64,000 nucleotides of DNA from Rickettsia tamurae (GCF_000751075.1 NZ_CCMG01000008.1:248001-312000), one strand, 5' to 3'. Shown: positions 17,501 through 28,338, numbered from the stretch's first letter. Notes: generated from the sequence alone by a model not told the origin. Numbers and translations are program-made.

Positions 17501-19423
17501 AAGTACTATTAATTTACTTAAAGAATCATTAGCAAGCACCCCAAGTGCCATTTTATCTAAAGCTTCTTCAACATTTATTTTTAATTCGGTAATATTATCC
17601 TTTACAGGTACAATAGAAGTTAAGATAAAATTATATATCCAGCTTTCTTTGATTCCCAAAGCCTCCTTAATTGCAAAAGTTTGTTCATCAATTGCTTTAA
17701 AACCTAAATTTTCGATTGGCGGCAATATGTTAGAAAGGGCAAGTTTTACTTTTGGACTATATATTTTTAAGTAAAATTCCGTTTCATTTACAGAAACTAG
17801 ATTAAACATACATTCTTGTGACTTGCTTGCTTCCGTTAAATATTCAATATCTACTAAAGCTATCTCTGGAGAAAATTTTTGCCTATAGTCTGCCGGAAAA
17901 ACATTATCAAAAAGCTTTAAATTAATACCTGCTTGATATTCGCCGAATTTTTTAGAAAGCTTAAAATAAAAATCTTCACTCCAACGTGTAGAGATACGAT
18001 CTAAATCTTGCTGTATTATTTCTGCTTCAAAATTTATTTTATGTTCCCCTTGCGCTTCAAGCGTTACAAAAAGATAAGAAAAATTACCGGCTACTTCGGT
18101 GATATAGTTGGATAAAATTTTACTGCCGAATTTTTCCGCTAAATAACAATCTATCATATTATGTATTTCAGCCGTTAAACGTTCTCGTGGCAGAAAAATT
18201 ATGATATTAAGAAAAGAACTCGACCAATCATATTGAATAAATAATTTAAGCTTCTTACTCATCATACTTGAGAGCATATGTAAACACATACAATATAAAT
18301 CGCCTTGATCAATTTGTATTAAAGCTTCTCTCGGTAACGACTCCATTAAAATTCTTAACTTATCGGCATTATAACCGGATAATGCAAAACCGGCTTTCTC
18401 AATTACAAAATTAAACTTTTGCCGTAGGATTGGAATATTACTTATTGAATGGTAATACATATTTGAATTATATATGCCGAAAATTATACTTCCCGAAATA
18501 TATTCACCCGAAGAGTTAAATTTTTTCACTAAGATATAGTCGATTAAATTATCTGAATGGATAAGCGACGCACTATTTATTTTACCGAGTATTATTAATT
18601 GATTCTGATATAAAGGATTAGCAGAACATTTTATAATATCATCAATCTCGTCTTTTACTTCTTGCCATATTTTTGCTGCTCCTATTTCATTGCTTAATTT
18701 TAAAGATTTTACCTCAAAATCAAGAGTCCCTAATAAAACCAAATTATCGTTTTGTAACCAATTTAAGAATTCTTTAGCCTCTTCAAAATTTAATTTATCA
18801 TTATCAATTATATTTTTAGATAAATCTTGTAATTTTGTGAGTAATTGCGGTAAATGGCTATAGCTTTGCTCTAACTCTTCTAATCTTTCATTTATAGCCT
18901 CAGTTAAAAATGTAGCAGTTTTATCATCAAAATTTCCTAAAATGGTTAAATGTAGTATCGATTCTGATTTTTCATCCGACACAGAATTTTCTAATATTTT
19001 TTCTAATTCTCCTTTACTATTTCGGACACAGTTTATTACCGGATGGAGTAAAAACTTAGTTTGCAAATTCATGTTTTTAAGCAGACATATGATAAAATCA
19101 ACAATATGCGGCTTATTATCAAGTAATATCAAGACATTTATTGCCGGATCATTTTCGATAACTGCCTTTGTTATTGCTATTTTTCTTGCTCTTTCTACCC
19201 TTTGCTTAAAAAACTTAAAGGCTTCATCTGCAAAATTTTGAAATAATTTTTCTCTATTCTCAAAATCATAATCTATCGGAATATAATTTAAAAACTTTTG
19301 AACAAAATCTATATATATGGAACTTGACTCACGTTCCTTGCTAAGTTCTAGAATTTTAGTTTTATAATTCGGAATTTGACAATTTAAACGACTAAAATTT
19401 AAAGAGGTTGTTTTTGGGGTCAT
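14519..19423 (-). CDS. gdhB: NAD-specific glutamate dehydrogenase, 180-kDa class, with RPE1 insertion
   Basis: Giant GDH (1634 residues) that oxidises glutamate to 2-oxoglutarate and ammonia, feeding the TCA cycle; host glutamate is a main carbon source for Rickettsia. The N-terminal part (about 1-690) carries the ACT-like regions of this class. The catalytic core starts near residue 780, with [19 protein letters not shown] and [15 protein letters not shown], then [15 protein letters not shown] and [13 protein letters not shown]. Residues about 701-749 ([20 protein letters not shown] onward to [10 protein letters not shown]) are an in-frame RPE1 lying just before the core. The coding frame is intact over 4.9 kb, so the insert appears tolerated. 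Confidence 0.95.
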   Translation of the reverse strand: MTPKTTSLNFSRLNCQIPNYKTKILELSKERESSSIYIDFVQKFLNYIPIDYDFENREKLFQNFADEAFKFFKQRVERARKIAITKAVIENDPAINVLILLDNKPHIVDFIICLLKNMNLQTKFLLHPVINCVRNSKGELEKILENSVSDEKSESILHLTILGNFDDKTATFLTEAINERLEELEQSYSHLPQLLTKLQDLSKNIIDNDKLNFEEAKEFLNWLQNDNLVLLGTLDFEVKSLKLSNEIGAAKIWQEVKDEIDDIIKCSANPLYQNQLIILGKINSASLIHSDNLIDYILVKKFNSSGEYISGSIIFGIYNSNMYYHSISNIPILRQKFNFVIEKAGFALSGYNADKLRILMESLPREALIQIDQGDLYCMCLHMLSSMMSKKLKLFIQYDWSSSFLNIIIFLPRERLTAEIHNMIDCYLAEKFGSKILSNYITEVAGNFSYLFVTLEAQGEHKINFEAEIIQQDLDRISTRWSEDFYFKLSKKFGEYQAGINLKLFDNVFPADYRQKFSPEIALVDIEYLTEASKSQECMFNLVSVNETEFYLKIYSPKVKLALSNILPPIENLGFKAIDEQTFAIKEALGIKESWIYNFILTSIVPVKDNITELKINVEEALDKMALGVLANDSLSKLIVLAGFNWKQVKLVKALTRYLHQTGFSYGKGYVQLTLLKHPEYTKMLVNLFDIKFNPKYSNDRNLSKPAYREEFKGDTEALAAAAYKEVCEDASTGSTSKLPLEAKLWKMSNNCDVIKDKLNNYLVTVEMSSEDKVLRNMLGIVNAITRTNYYQPHKHIFSFKFDSSKVPDLPKPVPFAEAFVYSRSFEAVHLRGGPVSRGGLRWSDRAEDYRLEVLGLMKAQMTKNSVIVPVGSKGGFYVHFTEEGLTRDEYMEKVVECYKNFLRGLLDITDNIIDGKVVHPKEVIIYDKEDPYLVVAADKGTASFSDYANSVAREYNYWLDDAFASGGSAGYDHKKMAITSKGAWISVTNHFKTLGLDVQKDPITVVGIGDMSGDVFGNGMLRSETIKLVAAFNHKHIFIDPTPDPLSSFNERLRLFNLKGSNWSDYDSKLISKGGKVFERSSKLIKLSPEIKKLLDINDNEMSPEELIKAILKADVDLLWNGGIGTYIKAKTENNLEIGDKANDNLRCNGEEIRAKVIVEGGNVGVSQRGRVEYAKKGGRINADFIDNSAGVDCSDHEVNIKIALSSAVTSGKITLEERNKLLNDMTKQVEELVLLDNYKQTEAITIMQLSPTLTVNILSQFIDILEEEKVLERENEFLPSAEELNRRAISGEVLTRPELCLLLSYSKRSAYHELLNSTFSHDKYFDAYLIDYFPEMMQKKFYNEILSHPLKHEIIKTVTINKIINQLGGPLISIVKREIGAPLCDIIRSYTIICEIFDLDDIWETISKLPTNIDYNVKIDMFTEITKLMRRGISWFIKNLKHPINISETIEEFRVPAQNLRKTVGTLLVGETKIRFEEKLNYYTTSGVEESFAATIATFDNLISVFDIIYVTKQTSGNNKEIAKAYFAISDMFSLDWLRKACDRQLNDSFWRRLGIQSLKDDLYDKQRRLLIKIINKSKTTIDLDLWIDNNNNNLVRNFLDFIKEIKSQETIDLNIIILANKKFEIFLQKLE
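17177..17323. repeat. RPE1 element inside the glutamate dehydrogenase gene
   Basis: Arms agacatcttcc and gaaagatttct are imperfect complements. This copy has a small internal change giving [14 protein letters not shown] in place of the usual ERSTAAY. In phase with the gene. Confidence 0.88.
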
Positions 19424-19507
19424 GATTTTCTCAAGTAATAATAATATGATTATTTCTTTTGTTATTATATTATATAAAATAACTTAAGCAAGAGGCATAG
19501 AAAATAA

Positions 19508-20845
19508 GTGGAAACGATATTTGCACAAAGCTCTGCATTCGGTAAAGCAGGCGTATCGGTTTTTAGGATTTCCGGTCCTAAAAGCTTAGAAGTTTTACAA
19601 CTACTTACCGGTAGAAAGAACTTTAAATCGAGATTAATGTATTATCAACAAATTACAGTCCCTGAAACTAAGGAGCTAATTGATAATGCTATGGTTGTTT
19701 ATTTTAAATCACCAGGTAGCTTTACCGGTGAAGACGTAGTTGAGATTCATACGCACGGTAGTAAAGCTATTTCTATAATGCTTATTAATGCATTGTTAAA
19801 TATAGCTGATATTCGTTTGGCAGAAGCAGGAGAATTTACCAAAAGAGCTTTTTTAAATAACAAATTCGATTTAACGGCAGCAGAGGGGATAGCTGATCTA
19901 ATTAATGCCGAAACCATTATGCAGCATAGGCAAGCAATTAGACAAGCAAGCGGCGGGCTTGAAGAATTATATAATAACTGGCGTAGTCAGCTTTTAAAAA
20001 TTATCTCTCTGCTTGAAGCTTATATAGATTTCCCTGATGAAGATATACCGGATAGCATCCTTAATGACGTTAATAACACTCATAAAAACCTTGTAAATGA
20101 AATATCTAATTATCTTAACGATAATAGACGGGGAGAATTACTAAATAGCGGTCTTAAGCTTGCAATTATCGGTCCACCAAATGTTGGTAAGTCTAGCTTA
20201 CTAAATTTTTTAATGCAGAGAGATATAGCGATTGTCTCAAATATCGCAGGAACTACTAGAGATATAATTGAGGGGCATTTAGACATTGGCGGCTATCCTA
20301 TTATTTTACAGGATACAGCAGGTATAAGAGAAGAAAATAGTGACATTATCGAGCAAGAAGGTATAAAACGAGCTATTAATTCGGCTAAAACAGCGGATAT
20401 TAAAATTATAATGTTTGATGCCGAAAAATTAGACTCCTCTATAAATGAAGATATTATTAATTTAATTGATGAAAATACTATCACAATAATTAATAAAATC
20501 GATTTAATCGAAGCTAGTAAAATCTTTTCTATTGAAAATAAATATAAATGCTTAAGAGTTTCAGTAAAAAATAATATTGCTCTTTCAAGTATATTAAAAA
20601 ATATTGAAAATATTGCCGAAAATATGGCAGGATTTACCGAAACTCCTTATATAACAAATCAGCGTCATCGTCATTATTTAAAACAAGCTCTCTCACATTT
20701 AACGGCTTTTAGCTTAGATAATGATTTAGTCCTAGCAACTGAAGATATTAGAATGACGGCACGCTGCATCGGTGCAATTACGGGTGTTATCAACGTAGAA
20801 GAAATACTAGGCGAGATCTTTAAAAATTTCTGTATAGGTAAGTAA
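19508..20845 (+). CDS. mnmE: tRNA modification GTPase MnmE
   Basis: With MnmG it makes the cmnm5 modification at U34 of several tRNAs. N-terminal folate-binding domain ([20 protein letters not shown]), then a G domain from about residue 219: G1 [10 protein letters not shown]2 GTTRDI, G3 DTAGI, G4 NKID. The C-terminal CIGK motif with its catalytic cysteine is present (FCIGK, end). 445 residues is full length. The start is GTG at 19508, fitting the universal METI start. Divergent from the dehydrogenase across an 84-base AT-rich gap that must hold both promoters. Confidence 0.96.
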   Translation: METIFAQSSAFGKAGVSVFRISGPKSLEVLQLLTGRKNFKSRLMYYQQITVPETKELIDNAMVVYFKSPGSFTGEDVVEIHTHGSKAISIMLINALLNIADIRLAEAGEFTKRAFLNNKFDLTAAEGIADLINAETIMQHRQAIRQASGGLEELYNNWRSQLLKIISLLEAYIDFPDEDIPDSILNDVNNTHKNLVNEISNYLNDNRRGELLNSGLKLAIIGPPNVGKSSLLNFLMQRDIAIVSNIAGTTRDIIEGHLDIGGYPIILQDTAGIREENSDIIEQEGIKRAINSAKTADIKIIMFDAEKLDSSINEDIINLIDENTITIINKIDLIEASKIFSIENKYKCLRVSVKNNIALSSILKNIENIAENMAGFTETPYITNQRHRHYLKQALSHLTAFSLDNDLVLATEDIRMTARCIGAITGVINVEEILGEIFKNFCIGK

Positions 20846-20901
20846 TGTTGTATAGCTCGTTCTATGTCATTCCCGCAAGGTATTATTGCATGGACACCAA
20901 A

Positions 20902-21150
20902 TCGTCATTACGAGCGACTGTAAGGAGCTTGGCAATCTCAGGCATTTTGTACTATACTTCTTGCATAACCTCCTTCTAAAGGTAATTTGTACGTCAATCC
21001 GGTACTCGCATCCTCACGTACTAAGTGTACGCTGCCGGTGCTGCGTTCCGTGTTTCCTTCAAATTCCTCTTTATAATAGGTTATGCAAGAAGTATAGTAC
21101 AAAATGCCTGAGATTGCCACGTCGAGGCTTTGCCTCTCCTCGCAATGACG
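20902..21150. repeat. Three-layer nested palindrome with RPE1 at its centre
   Basis: Outer layer: cgtcattacgag...cttggcaatctcaggc and gcctgagattgcca...ctcgcaatgacg. Middle layer: cattttgtactatacttctt + gcataacct and its perfect reverse complement. Inner layer: an RPE1 core at 20971-21076. The whole thing has an open frame on the minus strand because RPE1 is open, but no gene is recognisable. Confidence 0.85.
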
Positions 21151-21234
21151 AAAAAACGAAACATTACAGCATAACAATCATCTTTCTCAAATCTTTTCAT
21201 ATATTAATTTATTTTAACTTTATCTTGACAAAAA

Positions 21235-21263
21235 CATTAACATACTCTAGAAACCACGTTTTA
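21235..21263 (+). promoter_or_regulatory. Putative promoter for the unknown membrane protein
   Basis: Consensus TTGACA at 21235-21240, then 17 bases, then TAGAAA. The -35 is perfect and the -10 weak; transcription would start about 20 bases before the ATG at 21292. Confidence 0.35.
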
Positions 21264-21291
21264 TGGTTTTATAAATTAAAGAAGTAATATT

Positions 21292-22557
21292 ATGGCACCT
21301 ATATTAAATATAAACTTAAACTGTTTCATGCCTATATTCGCAAATGAAATGGTGAGTAGCTTACCTGGAAATACAAAGCATATTATTTATAGGTTAGGCA
21401 ATACTATACTTTCATCCGTATATAATACTGTTAAAGGAAATTTCACTAACGGTTATTTAGTTGAGAATATAAAATGTAATTGGGCAGGAATCTATAATCA
21501 TTTAACAGATGTACCTAACGATTTATCAGCAGTAATTAGGGAGTGTACAGGCATTAAAATCCCTATAAAATCTATTGTTACTTATGGAAACAGTACTAGC
21601 GTTATTTTAGAAGAAGGTAAGCACTTACTTCAAAACAATACCCTAGTAGAATTAAAGGAATGCACTACCACTGAAGGCGAAGCTGTTTTACAAGAGCATA
21701 ATGCCAAAATACTTGTTAATAATTTGAGAGATATTTTAAATCATTCGGAAATAACTTTGAAAAATGCTCAAGAAGCAGGGGTAGAAATTTTTAATTTATT
21801 GAATATACCAGTCAAATTCACTACTGATAATCTTAAGGTTATTCTAGATGCTTTCAACGTAACTTTGGACGATATATCCCCTACAGAAGTAGGTAAAAAT
21901 ATTTTAGATCTACTAAGTAAACCTTTCACTGAGGCAATCACTTCCACTACAGAAAAACCTAACGACGATACAAATGGCGGTGGATATATCGGTGCTTATA
22001 TCACCGCTACGGTATTTGGAGTAATAAGTCTAGGTTTTGCAGCTAAATATGGATGGGATTGGTATAAGGGAAGAAATATAAAAAATGAAAATTTAGTAAT
22101 GAAGAATAAAGAATTAGCATTTGTAGAACTACTACATGAAAATTTTAAGAATAATGCAGTTATATTAGATGAAGTTATAAAAATTAATAATTTAGATGAT
22201 ATTATAAAACTAGCAAAATCTATTAAGAAATATGAATTCTCAATACTACCACTAACTAATTTAAATAATGAAATTGTAAAATTAAATTCCCCATCCGCTA
22301 TAGCAATAAACTTAGATTCTTCAAGCGGAATATTGCATGAAATATGTAAGAGTCTTGGCGGTGATGATAGTTTTCAGACTATCAGCAACTTTGCAAGCTT
22401 AATAACAATTATACGAACAGCAAATCCCAAGTCTGAAGAATATAAAGAAAGCATTACAGAAATATTTGAGATATTTAACCCTCGTTACACAGATATTGAC
22501 TATCAAAATTGCAAAATGCCGTTATTAGCCGATGTATCATCACCATCTGACTCTTAA
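21292..22557 (+). CDS. Unknown protein with one internal membrane segment
   Basis: 421 residues, not recognised. The first 230 residues are mostly helical and polar with some cysteines (IKCNWAGIYNHLTDVPN, VIRECTGIKIPIKSIV). A threonine-rich linker (TEAITSTTEKPNDDTNGGG) leads to one transmembrane helix at about 233-252 (YITATVFGVISLGFAAKYGW), followed by a 170-residue C-terminal domain rich in Leu and Asn (LIKLAKSI-type helices). There is no typical signal peptide. The intact frame in a decaying neighbourhood suggests selection. It could be a surface or inner-membrane protein specific to Rickettsiales; no function can be claimed. Confidence 0.6.
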   Translation: MAPILNINLNCFMPIFANEMVSSLPGNTKHIIYRLGNTILSSVYNTVKGNFTNGYLVENIKCNWAGIYNHLTDVPNDLSAVIRECTGIKIPIKSIVTYGNSTSVILEEGKHLLQNNTLVELKECTTTEGEAVLQEHNAKILVNNLRDILNHSEITLKNAQEAGVEIFNLLNIPVKFTTDNLKVILDAFNVTLDDISPTEVGKNILDLLSKPFTEAITSTTEKPNDDTNGGGYIGAYITATVFGVISLGFAAKYGWDWYKGRNIKNENLVMKNKELAFVELLHENFKNNAVILDEVIKINNLDDIIKLAKSIKKYEFSILPLTNLNNEIVKLNSPSAIAINLDSSSGILHEICKSLGGDDSFQTISNFASLITIIRTANPKSEEYKESITEIFEIFNPRYTDIDYQNCKMPLLADVSSPSDS

Positions 22558-22933
22558 GGTATAGAAGCATAGAACGTTGTTAGTACCATAACAAACCATC
22601 ATTGACTTTTTGAAAGTTATATATAAAATGATACTTGGAGTAGCAAAGTACTATTTCGGGGTATCGAAACCTCTGCCAAAAGTGAGAGCATTTCTCACAA
22701 AACTGATGTAATCCTCGACTTCACGGTCGGGGAGATATTAGGTATGTCCTAGAGCTTAAGGGTTACTGTAAGCTTAAAACCTAGTGTGGCTGACTTTTGG
22801 CAGTTTTCGACCTCCCCGACCACCAAGAGTTTATTTCTCTTCGGTGGTTGAAACTTGAGCAATTTAAGTTTAATCAATCGGGAGCAAAAGACGGTAAGGT
22901 TTCTATACCAATTTCATCTATGTAATAAAGCTA
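22558..22933. other. 376-base spacer without a gene
   Basis: Holds the structured element at 22664-22850 and nothing else that I can identify. The base composition and the compensating stems are unlike the AT-rich palindromic repeats elsewhere in the window. Confidence 0.6.
22664..22850. ncRNA. Unidentified strongly structured element (candidate RNA)
   Basis: Outer stem: tcgaaa(cct)ctgccaaaagt at 22664-22683 pairs with acttttggcag(t)tttcga at 22793-22810. Inside are three hairpins: gaga-gcatt-tctc, cctcgac-ttcacg-gtcgggg and agctta-agggttactg-taagct. After the outer stem, cctccccgacc (22811-22821) is complementary to ggtcgggg (22725-22732), so it could form a pseudoknot or replace the middle hairpin. 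A final hairpin accacc-aagag...ctctt-(c)-ggtggt ends at about 22850. It is GC-richer than its surroundings. I match it to no known RNA family, and the transcribed strand is unknown. Confidence 0.45.
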
Positions 22934-24503
22934 TTAATGTAGAGAGGTAGATACTTTAAAAGGAGGAAGAACATACATAATCACACCCGCCAATATTAGC
23001 ATGATTATTCCTAGAATAATACCTACTATATTAAATGCATTTATAAAAGCAATATTAACCTCCTTAATTAACTCGTGAGCAAATGAAGGTGGTAGTTATT
23101 GAGCAATAATTATTCCTTCACCGATTGAGTCACGAGCTATTTCTGCCATTGATACAGAAACACCGTGAGGAATTACTAGATTGTTACTATATATAAAAGA
23201 TGTAATACTCACAATAACAGCTATACCTAATACATTACCTAATTCATATGCTGTTTCTTGTAATGCTGCTGCACCTCCGGATCTCTCTGCCGGCACTGCA
23301 TTCATCATAACTGTTACGGTGGTAGAGAGGCATAGACTACTTCCTATACCAAGCAATCCAAGATATATAGTATTCGATAGTAAATCTCTATAGTCTAATA
23401 TACTAGGTAAAATCAATGATATAGTAGTAAAGATAAGCCCACTAAACATTATTACACGTGCGGTAAATCGTGTGAGTAAATATGGCATAACTAAAGATGC
23501 AATTAAAGCAAAAACTGCTGTAGGCAACATATAAAGACCTGCATACAAAGGACTTAACCCTTTGATAAACTGTAACCATAAGGACATAAGATACATTATG
23601 GATCCTAAAACACAAGTAATCAGCAAATAAACTATTACTCCCATACTAAAATTGCTAATCAAGAATAAACACATATCCACTAACGGATCATCACTTTTAA
23701 GTTGGCGTAAGGTAAATATTATTAGTAACACAATGCCAATTAATAGCATCCCGCCGGATGCTAGATTCATAATACCGTATTTAGCCAACATCTTAATACC
23801 TTGAACTAAAGCTGCCATCCCAAAAAACGATTGAAATACTCCTATCCAATCCCATGGTTCATTACTAGGATTAGATGATTCAGGAATCCAAACTATGCCA
23901 AAAGCAATTAATTACTAATGCAATAGGTGCGTTTATAAAAAATGCAAATTGCCAACTTAAAAGCTCAACCAATATTCCTCCTAGTACGGGTCCTATAGCT
24001 GCTCCTACGGTTGCCATTATTCCCCACACGGACATTGCGATCATACGTTCATGTGTATTAGTAAAAATGTTACGCAATATCGATAAAGTGGAAGGCATAA
24101 TCATTGATCCTCCTAACCCAAGTAAAGCACGACATAATACTAATCCCCATGAGCTATCAAATACATAAACTAACATTGAAGCGATGGAAAAAACTAAAAG
24201 CCCCCAAAGTAATAATCTTTTACGACCGAATCTATCTCCTAATGCACCTGCGGTAATTAGAAGACCTGATAATACTAATGCATATGCATTGATTATCCAT
24301 AATTGTTGTAAATTAGATGGTTTTAAATCAAGGATTATAGTAGGCATAACAGCATGCAAGATTGTAGCATCCATCGATACCAAAAGTAAGTAAATGCTTA
24401 AAATAATTAAAATATGCCATCTAAATTTATAAGATGTAGATGCTGAATTATCTTTAGCGATATATTCAGTTCGTGAGTAATTGTGATACCATATGTGATA
24501 AGT
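22934..24503 (-). pseudogene. Dead EmrB/QacA-type (14-helix) drug-efflux transporter
   Basis: Joined across frames this is a DHA2-family MFS pump: SMDATILHAVMPTIILDLKP, QLWIINAYALVLSGLLITAG, GALGDRFGRKRLLLWG, and later GIGSSLCLSTTVTVMM and GGAAALQETAYELGNVLG. Breaks: a frameshift near 23890 after NAPIALVI, a stop at 23096-23098 after GIIIAQ with the frame continuing for another 53 codons to the end at 22934, and no ATG ahead of the N-terminal NYSRTEYIAKD sequence. Three independent lesions mean it is not functional. Confidence 0.85.
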
Positions 24504-24727
24504 TGTTTAATAAGGGTTTTACTAAATCTATCTTTTTTGGAAACTATGCGACTGTTAACAAGTAATTTAATTAGCTTTAAAATTTATAACACAAGTAAAT
24601 TTAACATCTAAGCATCACCTAGTATGGAAGTCAAGATTTAATTTTACAAGCACAATAACATAAATAAAATTTGATTTTTCTTTCTCAAGCTTATATTTTA
24701 ATTGATAAGTTTATAATATGGAAATTT

Positions 24728-25759
24728 ATGTCAAATACAGATAAGGAAAGAGCCATTGCCGCAGCACTCGCACAAATCGAAAAAAGCTACGGTAAAGGTT
24801 CGGTAATGAAACTAGGGCAGCGTCCAAATGTTGATATAGAGGCCGTATCGACCGGCTCACTTGGGCTAGATATAGCTCTTGGGATTGGCGGTGTTCCTAA
24901 AGGCAGAATAGTCGAGATTTTTGGTCCTGAAAGCTCAGGTAAAACCACTTTAACACTACATTTAATTGCCGAAGCACAGAAAAAAGGCGGCACATGTGCT
25001 TTTATTGATGCTGAGCATGCATTAGACCCTGCTTATGCTAAAAAATTAGGCGTAAATATTGATGAGCTTATTATTTCACAGCCCGATACAGGTGAACAAG
25101 CCCTAGAAATTGCCGATACGTTAATTCGTTCCGGCGGTATTGATATGATAATAATAGATAGTGTTGCGGCTTTAGTACCGAAATCAGAGATTGAGGGCGA
25201 AATGGGTGATGCTCAAATGGCTTCTCAGGCAAGATTAATGAGCCAGGCTTTGCGTAAACTTACCGCATCAATTAATCGTACCAATTGTATTACTGTTTTC
25301 ATCAACCAAATCAGAATGAAAATAGGTGTGATGTTCGGTAGTCCTGAAACTACGACAGGCGGTAATGCCTTAAAATTCTATGCTTCTGTTAGAATCGATA
25401 TAAGAAGAATCGGCTCCATTAAAGATAAAGAAGAAGTAATAGGCAGCCAAACCAAAGTAAAAGTAGTCAAGAACAAAGTATCTCCTCCGTTTAAAACTGC
25501 AGATTTTGATATAATGTACGGTTCAGGTATTTCAAAAGAAGGCGAGATAATCGACCTTGGAGTTAAGCTTGATATTGTTGAGAAATCCGGTTCTTGGTTT
25601 TCCTACAATAACGTACGCATAGGTCAAGGGCGTGAAAACGTCAAACAATATTTAAAAGAACATCCACAAATTTCCAACGAAATTGAGAAAATAATACGTG
25701 AAAAATCGTCAAAAATTACTAATATAAATCTTGATCAAACGGAGGAAGAAAATGATTGA
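24728..25759 (+). CDS. recA: Recombinase RecA
   Basis: Strand-exchange ATPase for recombination and SOS control. Begins [20 protein letters not shown], Walker [11 protein letters not shown] near residue 66, [27 protein letters not shown], Walker [10 protein letters not shown] and the L2 loop [15 protein letters not shown]. 343 residues, normal. I use the ATG at 24728; the frame is open a little further upstream but conservation starts here. The last codons overlap the fabG start by 8 bases. Confidence 0.98.
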   Translation: MSNTDKERAIAAALAQIEKSYGKGSVMKLGQRPNVDIEAVSTGSLGLDIALGIGGVPKGRIVEIFGPESSGKTTLTLHLIAEAQKKGGTCAFIDAEHALDPAYAKKLGVNIDELIISQPDTGEQALEIADTLIRSGGIDMIIIDSVAALVPKSEIEGEMGDAQMASQARLMSQALRKLTASINRTNCITVFINQIRMKIGVMFGSPETTTGGNALKFYASVRIDIRRIGSIKDKEEVIGSQTKVKVVKNKVSPPFKTADFDIMYGSGISKEGEIIDLGVKLDIVEKSGSWFSYNNVRIGQGRENVKQYLKEHPQISNEIEKIIREKSSKITNINLDQTEEEND

Positions 25760-26477
25760 TTTAACAGGTAAAACTTCCTTAATTACGGGAGCTTCAGGAG
25801 GCATAGGCGGAGCTATAGCAAGGTTACTACACAAACTCGGAAGCCATGTAATTATTAGCGGTAGTAATGAGGAAAAATTAAAATCCCTTGGAAATGTTTT
25901 AAAAGATAATTACACGATAGAAATATGCAACCTTGCAAATAAGGAAGAATGCAGCAATTTAATATCTAAAGCATCAAAGCTAGATATTTTAGTATGTAAT
26001 GCCGGTATTACTAGCGATACGCTAGCAATTAGAATGAAAGATAAAGATTTTGACAAAGTTATTGATATTAATTTAAAAGCAAATTTTATTTTAAATCGTG
26101 AAGCAATAAAAAAAATGATGCAAAACAGGTATGGACGCATTATTAACATATCTTCAATAGTAGGAATTTCAGGTAACCCTGGGCAGGCTAATTATTGTGC
26201 TTCTAAAGCAGGTTTAATAGGCATGACCAAATCGCTCTCTTATGAAGTTGCAACCAGAGGAATTACGGTTAATGCAGTAGCTCCAGGATTTATTAAATCA
26301 GATATGACCGATAAACTAAACGAAAAACAAAGAGAAGCCATAGTACAAAAAATTCCGCTAGGTACTTACGGTATGCCGGAAGACGTGGCAAATGCAGTCG
26401 CATTTTTAGCAAGCGATCAGGCATCATATATTACCGGTCAAACTATACATGTAAACGGCGGTATGCTAATGGTATAA
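25752..26477 (+). CDS. fabG: 3-oxoacyl-ACP reductase
   Basis: NADPH-dependent reductase of the type II fatty-acid cycle. Rossmann motif [16 protein letters not shown]-equivalent VCNAGIT, catalytic Ser in INISSIVG and the YxxxK in [10 protein letters not shown]; the C-terminal VNGGMLMV is typical. 241 residues from the ATG at 25752, which overlaps the recA stop (ATGATTGA). It is the first of three fatty-acid genes, fabG-acpP-fabF, that follow recA. Confidence 0.96.
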   Translation: MIDLTGKTSLITGASGGIGGAIARLLHKLGSHVIISGSNEEKLKSLGNVLKDNYTIEICNLANKEECSNLISKASKLDILVCNAGITSDTLAIRMKDKDFDKVIDINLKANFILNREAIKKMMQNRYGRIINISSIVGISGNPGQANYCASKAGLIGMTKSLSYEVATRGITVNAVAPGFIKSDMTDKLNEKQREAIVQKIPLGTYGMPEDVANAVAFLASDQASYITGQTIHVNGGMLMV

Positions 26478-26550
26478 AAATTAATAAGATTATTTTGTGC
26501 TAGCATAAAATAATTTTTTGTGCTAGAAGTTCTTTTAAAGATAAAATGCT

Positions 26551-26575
26551 ATGAATATTTTAAATAAATATTCAT
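26551..26575. repeat. AT-rich hairpin in the fabG-acpP gap
   Basis: atgaatattt-taaat-aaatattcat, perfect 10-base arms, in a 184-base gap. It is followed by tagccgaataaccgcta, another short inverted repeat. It could be an RNA-processing or attenuation structure between fabG and the highly expressed acpP, but it has no T-run and I do not call it a terminator. Confidence 0.35.
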
Positions 26576-26661
26576 ACAGTTAAAATAAAGTCTAATAGCC
26601 GAATAACCGCTATTATACGGCATATAAATATAAAGTTAAATGATTTATGGAGTTCAAAATT

Positions 26662-26907
26662 ATGAGTACAACGGACAAGATCGAACAGAAAGTTATTGAA
26701 ATGGTTGCTGAAAAGCTAAATAAAGATAAATCGATAATAACTACGGATTCAAGATTTATAGAAGATTTGAAAGCCGATAGCCTTGATACTGTAGAATTAA
26801 TGATGGCAATAGAAGTTGAATACGGTATTGATATCCCTGATGATGAAGCCACTAAAATTAAAACCGTATCCGATGTTATAAAATATATCAAAGAACGCCA
26901 ATCTTAA
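26662..26907 (+). CDS. acpP: Acyl carrier protein
   Basis: 81-residue acidic carrier. The phosphopantetheine serine is in ADSLDTVELMM. MSTTDKIEQKVIEMVAEKL is the typical first helix. I use the ATG at 26662 rather than the in-frame ATG at 26647, since the five extra residues are not conserved. It sits between fabG and fabF as in most proteobacteria. Confidence 0.96.
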   Translation: MSTTDKIEQKVIEMVAEKLNKDKSIITTDSRFIEDLKADSLDTVELMMAIEVEYGIDIPDDEATKIKTVSDVIKYIKERQS

Positions 26908-26942
26908 TCTGCATAAATTAAATCCCTAATAGATAATTAAAA

Positions 26943-28223
26943 ATGTCGAATCAAAGAGTAAATAAAAGAGTAGTTATTACCGGACTTGGACTTGTTACTC
27001 CTGTTGGGCTTAATGTTAGCTCATCTTGGAAAAATATTGTAACCGGAGTAAGCGGTATAAAAACTATTACGGAATTTGACACCTCTAAACTTGCGTGTAA
27101 AATTGTCGGACTTATAGATAACTCTGAGAAAGATGGATTTAAACTTGAAAATTTCACACAAGCAGATGACGTTAATAGACTAAGTAAAATGGATAAATTT
27201 ATCCATTACGGAGTAGCAGCCGCAACCGAAGCAGTTGAAGATAGCGGCTGGTTACCCGAAGATGAAGAATCTCGTGATAGAACCGGCTTGATATTAGGTT
27301 CAGGAATCGGCGGGCTTAAAATGATCGAATATACCTCTATCAAACTTTATCAAGAAAATAACGGCAAAGTTAGCCCTTTCTTTATTCCCGCCTCATTAAT
27401 TAACCTTTTATCCGGTCTTGTTTCTATAAAATACGGTTTTAGCGGTCCGAACCAAGCGGCAGTAACAGCTTGCTCTACAGGGGCACATGCTATAGGCGAT
27501 GCTATGCGTATGATAAAGCACGGCTATGCCGATGTTATGATCGCAGGCGGTGCAGAAGCTCCAGTTACACCTGTTGGAGTTGCAGGTTTCGTTGCTGCTA
27601 GAGCATTATGTACTAAATATAACGATAATCCTGAAAAAGCCTCAAGACCTTGGGATAAAGACCGCAGCGGTTTTGTTATGGGTGAAGGAGCAGGCGTTGT
27701 AGTCTTGGAAGAATATGAGCATGCTGTAAATCGCGGTGCTAAAATTTACGGTGAAGTTATAGGATACGGCTCTACAGGTGACGCATATCATATGACAGCC
27801 CCACATCCTGAAGGTAGAGGAGCTTATAGAGCGATGAGAGACGCAATGCTAGATGCAGCTATCACGCCCGATATGATTGATTATATTAATGCACACGGTA
27901 CTTCTACTACACTTGGTGATGAAATAGAATTAGCAGCCGTACAAAAATTATTTTTAGAAGCGAATCCCAAAGTTTTAATGTCTTCTACTAAATCATCAAT
28001 AGGACATTTGCTTGGTGCGGCAGGAAGTGTTGAGTTTATCTTTTCAGCTCTTGCAATTAGAGATCAGATTGCACCGCCAACCTTAAACTTAGATAACCCT
28101 ATGGATGAGGTTAAGATAGATTTAGTTGCACTTAAAGCTAAGAAAACTAAAATAGATTACGTGCTTTCCAACTCGTTCGGATTCGGTGGTACTAATGCCA
28201 GTTTAGTGATTAAGAAGGTTTAG
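26943..28223 (+). CDS. fabF: 3-oxoacyl-ACP synthase II
   Basis: Condensing enzyme that elongates acyl-ACP with malonyl-ACP. The catalytic triad is visible: Cys in VTACSTGAHAIGDA, His in INAHGTSTTLGD and His in SSIGHLLGAAG. The glycine-rich C-terminal NSFGFGGTNASLV is present. 426 residues. Follows acpP by 35 bases. Confidence 0.97.
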   Translation: MSNQRVNKRVVITGLGLVTPVGLNVSSSWKNIVTGVSGIKTITEFDTSKLACKIVGLIDNSEKDGFKLENFTQADDVNRLSKMDKFIHYGVAAATEAVEDSGWLPEDEESRDRTGLILGSGIGGLKMIEYTSIKLYQENNGKVSPFFIPASLINLLSGLVSIKYGFSGPNQAAVTACSTGAHAIGDAMRMIKHGYADVMIAGGAEAPVTPVGVAGFVAARALCTKYNDNPEKASRPWDKDRSGFVMGEGAGVVVLEEYEHAVNRGAKIYGEVIGYGSTGDAYHMTAPHPEGRGAYRAMRDAMLDAAITPDMIDYINAHGTSTTLGDEIELAAVQKLFLEANPKVLMSSTKSSIGHLLGAAGSVEFIFSALAIRDQIAPPTLNLDNPMDEVKIDLVALKAKKTKIDYVLSNSFGFGGTNASLVIKKV

Positions 28224-28234
28224 TCTAAATCATT

Positions 28235-28332
28235 GTCATACCGTGGCTTGACCACGGTATCCAGCTTAAAAATGCTAAAAAATATATATCCTAAATTGTT
28301 TTCTGGATACCATGGTCAAGCCACAGTATGAC
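28235..28332. repeat. Compound palindromic repeat between fabF and the ABC-F gene
   Basis: gtcataccgtggcttgaccacggtatccag on the left and ctggataccatggtcaagccacagtatgac on the right, each itself palindromic and complementary to the other. The right copy supplies an upstream ATG and seven codons in frame with the next gene. Confidence 0.82.
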
Positions 28333-28338
28333 ACCATT

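Larger units (their letters stand above)
20846..21291. other. 446-base spacer between mnmE and the unknown membrane protein
   Basis: Apart from the nested palindrome at 20902-21150 it contains the putative promoter at 21235 and no credible gene. Frames that are open here on either strand consist of repeat sequence. Confidence 0.7.

Noticed and set aside
20886..21287. Plus-strand and minus-strand open frames across the nested repeat
   Set aside because: The minus-strand frame is RPE1 translated between other repeats (HCEERQSLDVAISG at its start is the cattgcgag repeat); the plus-strand frame is the complement. No gene identity.
22664..22850. Possibility that the structured element is tmRNA, RNase P RNA or a group II intron end
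   Set aside because: No tag-peptide frame, no T-loop ggttcgaatcc, no RNase P consensus blocks, and no domain V-like hairpin are visible; I therefore left it unnamed.
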